NCBI RefSeq assembly: GCF_041260665.1
Contig: NZ_JBGCCT010000006.1
Location: 186,001 to 250,000, forward strand
DNA length: 64,000 nucleotides
Source of the DNA: Catenulispora sp. GP43
GTDB lineage: Bacteria > Actinomycetota > Actinomycetes > Streptomycetales > Catenulisporaceae
Direction of reading: 5' to 3'
Numbering within the stretch: position 1 is the stretch's first letter; every line of letters begins with the position of its first letter. Shown here piece by piece: positions 60,527 to 64,000 of the stretch. The translations under genes and the position numbers were made by a program. The notes under the pieces are model-generated. The model was not told the DNA's origin. It saw nothing but the letters and a program-made list of their open reading frames with translations, and did not search any database.

Positions 60527-60991
60527 TCACGTCGCGGGCGGACCGCCGGCGGCGACGTCGACCACCCAGGTGAGGCCGAAGCGGTCCGTGAGCATCCCGT
60601 ATGCGGGAGCCCACGGCGAGGGCTTCAGGTCCTGCAGGATGACCGCGCCGTCGGACAGCTTCTCCCAGACCGGCGTGACGTCCTCGACGCTCTGGCCGCG
60701 CACCGATTCGAAGAACGGCGCGACGCCCTTGTCGTAGGGCCGGTCGGCGGGGACGTCGTAGGCCATGATGGCGAAGCCGCTGGGCGCGGTCACCTGGCCC
60801 CACATGATCTGGTCGGCCTCCTCGGGACTCTGCGCGGCGTTCATCGCGCCGTAGGTGATGACGGTCAGCTCGCCGCCGAAGACGTCGCGGTAGAACTCCA
60901 GTGCGGCGCGGGCGTCGCCGCGGAAGTTGACGTGGGTCGTGGACTTGAGGGTCTGGGTCTGGGTCTGGTTCTCGTTCTGGTTTTCGTTCAT
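60527..60991 (-). CDS. PhnB-like VOC protein
   Basis: A 154-residue glyoxalase-fold protein of the 3-demethylubiquinone-9 methyltransferase/PhnB group: VNFRGDARAALEFYRDVFGG, then IMAYDVPAD and YGMLTDRFGLTWVVD. The first 14 residues are Asn/Glu/Gln/Thr repeats from a short DNA repeat. Divergent from the WYL regulator at 61055, which may control it. Confidence 0.83.
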   Translation of the reverse strand: MNENQNENQTQTQTLKSTTHVNFRGDARAALEFYRDVFGGELTVITYGAMNAAQSPEEADQIMWGQVTAPSGFAIMAYDVPADRPYDKGVAPFFESVRGQSVEDVTPVWEKLSDGAVILQDLKPSPWAPAYGMLTDRFGLTWVVDVAAGGPPAT

Positions 60992-61054
60992 GGGGAACAC
61001 CGTCGCAGTAGTAGCGGCCAGGTTGTGTCCTCTACTCCAGGCATGATGGAAGAC

Positions 61055-62008
61055 ATGCCGAAGACGTCCGCACGGTTGCTGTCCCTGTTGTCGTTGTTGC
61101 AGGCGCGCCGCGATTGGCCGGGCGCGGACCTGGCCGAGCGTCTGGAGGTGAGTCCGCGGACGGTGCGGCGCGACATCGACCGGCTGCGCGAGCTCGGCTA
61201 TCCGATAGCGACGACGAAGGGGCCGGACGGCGGCTACCGGCTGGCCGCCGGCTCGGAGTTGCCGCCGTTGTTGTTCGACGACGACCAGGCCGTGGCGTTG
61301 GCGGTGGCCCTGCAGGCCGCGGTCGCCGGGGGCGGGGGGATCGAGGAGGCGGCGGTGCGTGCGCTGAACACGGTGCGGCAGGTGCTGCCGTCGCGGTTGC
61401 GGCGCCGGGTCGACATGGTCCAGGTGACCGCGATCGGTTCGGGCGCGGGGCAGGCGGCGGTGGGGGTGGAGGTGCTCACGGCGCTCAGCGCCGCGATCCA
61501 CGCGCGGGAGGTACTGCGCTTCGACTACGCGGACGCGGACATGCCGCGCCGGGTGGAGCCCCAGCATCTGGTCACGCGCGGCGGACGCTGGTATCTGGTG
61601 GCGTGGGATCTGGAGCGGGACGACTGGCGCGTGTTCCGTGCCGACCGCATCAGGCCTCGTATTCCGACCGGACCGCGCTTCAGTCCGCGTGAAGTGCCCG
61701 GCGGCGATGTGGCGGCGTTCGTCACCAGCCGCTTTCAGGGCTCTGACGGTGGCGGCTGGCCCTGTCGCGGTGAAGTGATCCTGCACGCGCCGATCGCGGA
61801 GGTGGCGCCGTTCGCGCACGACGCGGTCGTGGAGGAGGTGGGACCGGAGCGCTGCCGCCTCGTGCTGGGAGCCTGGTCGTGGCCGGCGTTGGCGGCGGCG
61901 GTCGGCGCGTTCGACGCCGATGTCGAGGTGGTCGGGCCGGCGGAGCTGAAATACGCTTTCGCGATGCTGGCCCGGCGCTACGCTTCTGCGGCAAGGGGGA
62001 CATCATGA
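61055..62008 (+). CDS. HTH/WYL-domain transcriptional regulator
   Basis: A 317-residue regulator: N-terminal DeoR-type winged helix (LLSLLQARRDWPGADLAERLEVS, split here; RTVRRDIDRLRELGYPI), then a WYL domain (LVTRGGRWYLVAWDLERDDWR) and a WCX extension. ATG 61055 (MPKTSARLL) is the usual family start; ATG 61043 is possible. Divergent from the PhnB-like gene, its likely target; the next gene overlaps its stop. Confidence 0.87.
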   Translation: MPKTSARLLSLLSLLQARRDWPGADLAERLEVSPRTVRRDIDRLRELGYPIATTKGPDGGYRLAAGSELPPLLFDDDQAVALAVALQAAVAGGGGIEEAAVRALNTVRQVLPSRLRRRVDMVQVTAIGSGAGQAAVGVEVLTALSAAIHAREVLRFDYADADMPRRVEPQHLVTRGGRWYLVAWDLERDDWRVFRADRIRPRIPTGPRFSPREVPGGDVAAFVTSRFQGSDGGGWPCRGEVILHAPIAEVAPFAHDAVVEEVGPERCRLVLGAWSWPALAAAVGAFDADVEVVGPAELKYAFAMLARRYASAARGTS

Positions 62009-62715
62009 GCGAGACTGTGGCCGCCGCGTTGGACGGCATCGACCGCGCCTTCGGCCCGCGCACCGGCCGGACCGCGCCGGTCGACGGCTGCCGCCACTGT
62101 TACACCGAGGAGGAGCTCGCCAGGCTGTCCGGGCCGGCCGGGCAGATCGCCGAAGCAGAGCTCTTCGACGCGGTCTTCAGTTGGGGCAACACGCTGGACG
62201 ACAGCGTGGCGTGGCTGCGCTGGGTCACGCCCCGTCTGATGCGCGACATGATGGAGACCGGGCAACTGCTCGACGACGAGATGGTCGCAGTGCGGCTGCA
62301 CAAGGCCGAGTGGCGGGAGTGGCCGCCCGCTGAGCGTCAGGCCATTGAGACACTGTGCTCGGCCTGGTGGCGGACGGCGCTTGCGGGCCCCGTGGACGAG
62401 TGGCCGGTGACCGGTGCGCTGGCGTTCCTGGTGCCGCTCACCCGGGAGATCGCGCCGTGGCTGGAGATCTGGACCCGGACGCCGGGTCGCTCCGCCGACC
62501 TTCAGGTGGCCGAGCTGTGGCGGGAGTGGGGCCAGCAGATCCTGGCCGGCGAGCTCGACATCTCGGTCTACGTCGACGGCCCGAACATCGCCCCCGACCT
62601 CGCCGACTGGCTGCTCCGGCACGGTGCGGCGCGACTGGCCGACGGCGATCTCGACGAGCTGTCGGCCTGGTCGCTGGCGCAGTTGCCACTGCCGGCCGAG
62701 GAGCGGTGGCGGTGA
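62005..62715 (+). CDS. Hypothetical protein
   Basis: A 236-residue soluble, Trp-rich helical protein (RHCYTEEELARLSGPAG, FSWGNTLDDSVAWLRWVTPRL, ADWLLRHGAARLADGDLDEL). I do not recognise the family. ATG 62005 overlaps the WYL regulator stop and GGGGGA lies just upstream, so the two are cotranscribed. Confidence 0.75.
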   Translation: MSETVAAALDGIDRAFGPRTGRTAPVDGCRHCYTEEELARLSGPAGQIAEAELFDAVFSWGNTLDDSVAWLRWVTPRLMRDMMETGQLLDDEMVAVRLHKAEWREWPPAERQAIETLCSAWWRTALAGPVDEWPVTGALAFLVPLTREIAPWLEIWTRTPGRSADLQVAELWREWGQQILAGELDISVYVDGPNIAPDLADWLLRHGAARLADGDLDELSAWSLAQLPLPAEERWR

Positions 62716-62735
62716 GCATACGCCGGTAGGCAGGA

Positions 62736-62764
62736 GCCCGGCCGGCGAATCCGCCAGACCGGGC
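62736..62764. terminator. Imperfect hairpin between convergent genes
   Basis: GCCCGG (62736-62741) pairs with CCGGGC (62759-62764), with an inner GGCG (62744-62747) / CGCC (62752-62755) stem. It lies between the stops at 62715 and 62787. Confidence 0.5.
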
Positions 62765-62786
62765 CCCGCGTCACTCGATATTCAGA

Positions 62787-64000
62787 TCACTGCGAGAACA
62801 CCTGCAACTCCGACAGCTGTCCCGCCGGCCAGCCGGTGTTCGCCGTGAACGTCAGCTTCACGTACCGCACGTTCGCGGCCGTGAACGTCACGCTCGCGGT
62901 GTTTCCCGTGCTGGGGTTGAACGTGTACCCCTGCGACGGCTCCAGCGTCGTGTAGTTCGTGCCGTCGGTGCTGCCCTGGATCTGGATGGTCTGGGTGCGG
63001 GTGCCCCACGCCGAGGACGGCGGCAGGTCCATCACGATCCGGCCGACGCTCGCCGAGGCGCCGAGGTCCACCTGGAGCCACTGCGGGAAGGCGTTGTCGG
63101 TGCTCTCCCAGTAGCTGCTGGTGTTGCCGTCGACCGCGTTGCCCGGCACGTAGTTCTGCGTGTAGCCGCTGGTGGTCGTCGGCTTGTTCAGCGCCAGGTT
63201 GGTGCTGCCGCTTGTGGTGCCGGTGCCGGACAGCGCGACCGTCAGGGGGCTGCCGGGAGCGTTGCTGGCGACCGACAGCGTGCCGTTCGCGGCGCCGGCC
63301 GCGGTCGGGGCGAAGGTCACCTGGACCGTGCACGAGGCGCCGGCGGCCAGGGAACTGCCGCAGTTGTTGGTCTGCGCGAACGGCGCGCTCGTGCTCACCG
63401 AGGAGATCGCCGCGGCGGTGGTGCCCGGATTGGACACCGTCACGGTCTGCGCGGAGCTGGTCGAGCCGACCGTCTGATTGCCGAACGACACGCTCGCCGG
63501 GTTCGCCGTCAGCGCGCTGGGGTTGCCAGTCGACGAGCCGCCGGGGAAGATCTGGAACTCGGACAGCTGCGCCGCGCTCCATCCGGTGTTCGCGGTGAAG
63601 CTCAGCCGCACGTAGCGGGCCTTCGTCCCGGACGGCAGCGAGATCGTGACGGTGTTGCCGGTCGAGGGATCGAAGGTGTAGTCGGCCGAGCCGACGATCT
63701 GGCTGAACGTCGTCCCGTCGGTGCTGCCCAGCACGGACAGCGTCTGCGTGCGGGTGTTCCACGCCGAGGACGGCGGCAGGTTCAGCGTGGTCGAGCCGAT
63801 CGGCTGCGTCGAGCCCAGGTCCACGGTGATGGTCTGCGGGTAGCCGGCGCCGTCGGAGCTCTCCCAGTAGCTGCCGGTGTTGCCGTCGGTCACGTTCGAG
63901 GCCACGAACGACGTCTGCGTGCTGCTCGCGGTGGCCGGCTGGCCCAGCGCCAGGTTCGTCGAGGACGTGATGCCGCGCCCGGACAGCGCCACGCTCAGCG
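62787..64000 (-). CDS. C-terminal part of a secreted protein with two discoidin (F5/8 type C) domains
   Basis: The frame enters from the right edge and stops at 62787, about 404 codons. It shows a F5/8C domain (TNLALGQPATASSTQ ... YWESSDGAGYPQTITVDLG), an Ig-like choice-of-anchor D domain (VSFGNQTVGSTSSAQTVTVSN), and a second F5/8C domain (TNLALNKPTTTSGYTQ ... YWESTDNAFPQWLQVDLG). The two discoidin domains are paralogous. Another anchor-D unit probably lies upstream (VALSGRG). Such tails attach carbohydrate-active enzymes to glycans; the catalytic part is outside the window. Confidence 0.82.
   Translation of the reverse strand, partial: LSVALSGRGITSSTNLALGQPATASSTQTSFVASNVTDGNTGSYWESSDGAGYPQTITVDLGSTQPIGSTTLNLPPSSAWNTRTQTLSVLGSTDGTTFSQIVGSADYTFDPSTGNTVTISLPSGTKARYVRLSFTANTGWSAAQLSEFQIFPGGSSTGNPSALTANPASVSFGNQTVGSTSSAQTVTVSNPGTTAAAISSVSTSAPFAQTNNCGSSLAAGASCTVQVTFAPTAAGAANGTLSVASNAPGSPLTVALSGTGTTSGSTNLALNKPTTTSGYTQNYVPGNAVDGNTSSYWESTDNAFPQWLQVDLGASASVGRIVMDLPPSSAWGTRTQTIQIQGSTDGTNYTTLEPSQGYTFNPSTGNTASVTFTAANVRYVKLTFTANTGWPAGQLSELQVFSQ

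Overview
The window is about 72% GC, almost fully coding, and uses GTG/ATG starts with many 1-4 bp stop/start overlaps. It carries Scr1-type XRE/DUF5753 and DUF574 proteins typical of filamentous actinomycetes. I read it as a chromosomal segment of a Streptomyces- or Catenulispora-like actinomycete; the genus is inference.

Layout. 1-2467: a minus-strand membrane protein (cut by the window edge), an ImmA/IrrE-type metallopeptidase and an XRE repressor. Divergent from them is a 157-residue protein made almost wholly of short repeats (eight N-[VL]-R-[DE] units, then six perfect 14-residue units). 2655-33537: a biosynthetic gene cluster of about 31 kb. It has a left arm (XRE/DUF5753 regulator coupled to a condensation-domain protein, plus a GNAT), a seven-gene minus operon (methyltransferase-ACP fusion, glycosyltransferase, ABC exporter pair, UDP-glucuronate decarboxylase-like enzyme, two condensation-domain proteins) and a 20-gene plus operon running from a shared divergent control region at 13351-13673. 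The plus operon encodes two AMP-forming ligases, three ACPs, two complete ketosynthases, a short ketosynthase-like partner, a KAS III, a 4-hydroxyphenylglycine set (HmaS-like, Hmo domain, HpgT-like), a 2-oxoacid dehydrogenase E1 pair, a phytanoyl-CoA-type dioxygenase, a DUF3050 protein, an SDR, a phosphopantetheinyl transferase and two hydrolases.

No modular NRPS or PKS is present; every domain is a separate small protein. The likely scheme is: 4-hydroxyphenylpyruvate to 4-hydroxymandelate to 4-hydroxybenzoylformate to 4-hydroxyphenylglycine; ligases load acyl and aminoacyl groups on free ACPs; ketosynthases extend; condensation-domain proteins join or transfer; glycosylation and export follow. 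I do not recognise the product.

33506-64000 is ordinary accessory chromosome: a gutted amino-acid permease, a MarR/MFS efflux pair, a large secreted beta-helix protein, carbonic anhydrase, several TetR regulators with clear palindromic operators, a Ser/Thr kinase, two further decayed genes, a GT4/deacetylase/GT4 operon, tandem alpha/beta hydrolases, secreted esterase and beta-propeller proteins, small detoxification-type proteins and the C-terminal part of a secreted discoidin-domain protein. Several 3' ends in this half carry short tandem duplications. I saw no tRNA, rRNA, insertion sequence or CRISPR array. The only stretch over 300 bp without a gene is 13351-13673.
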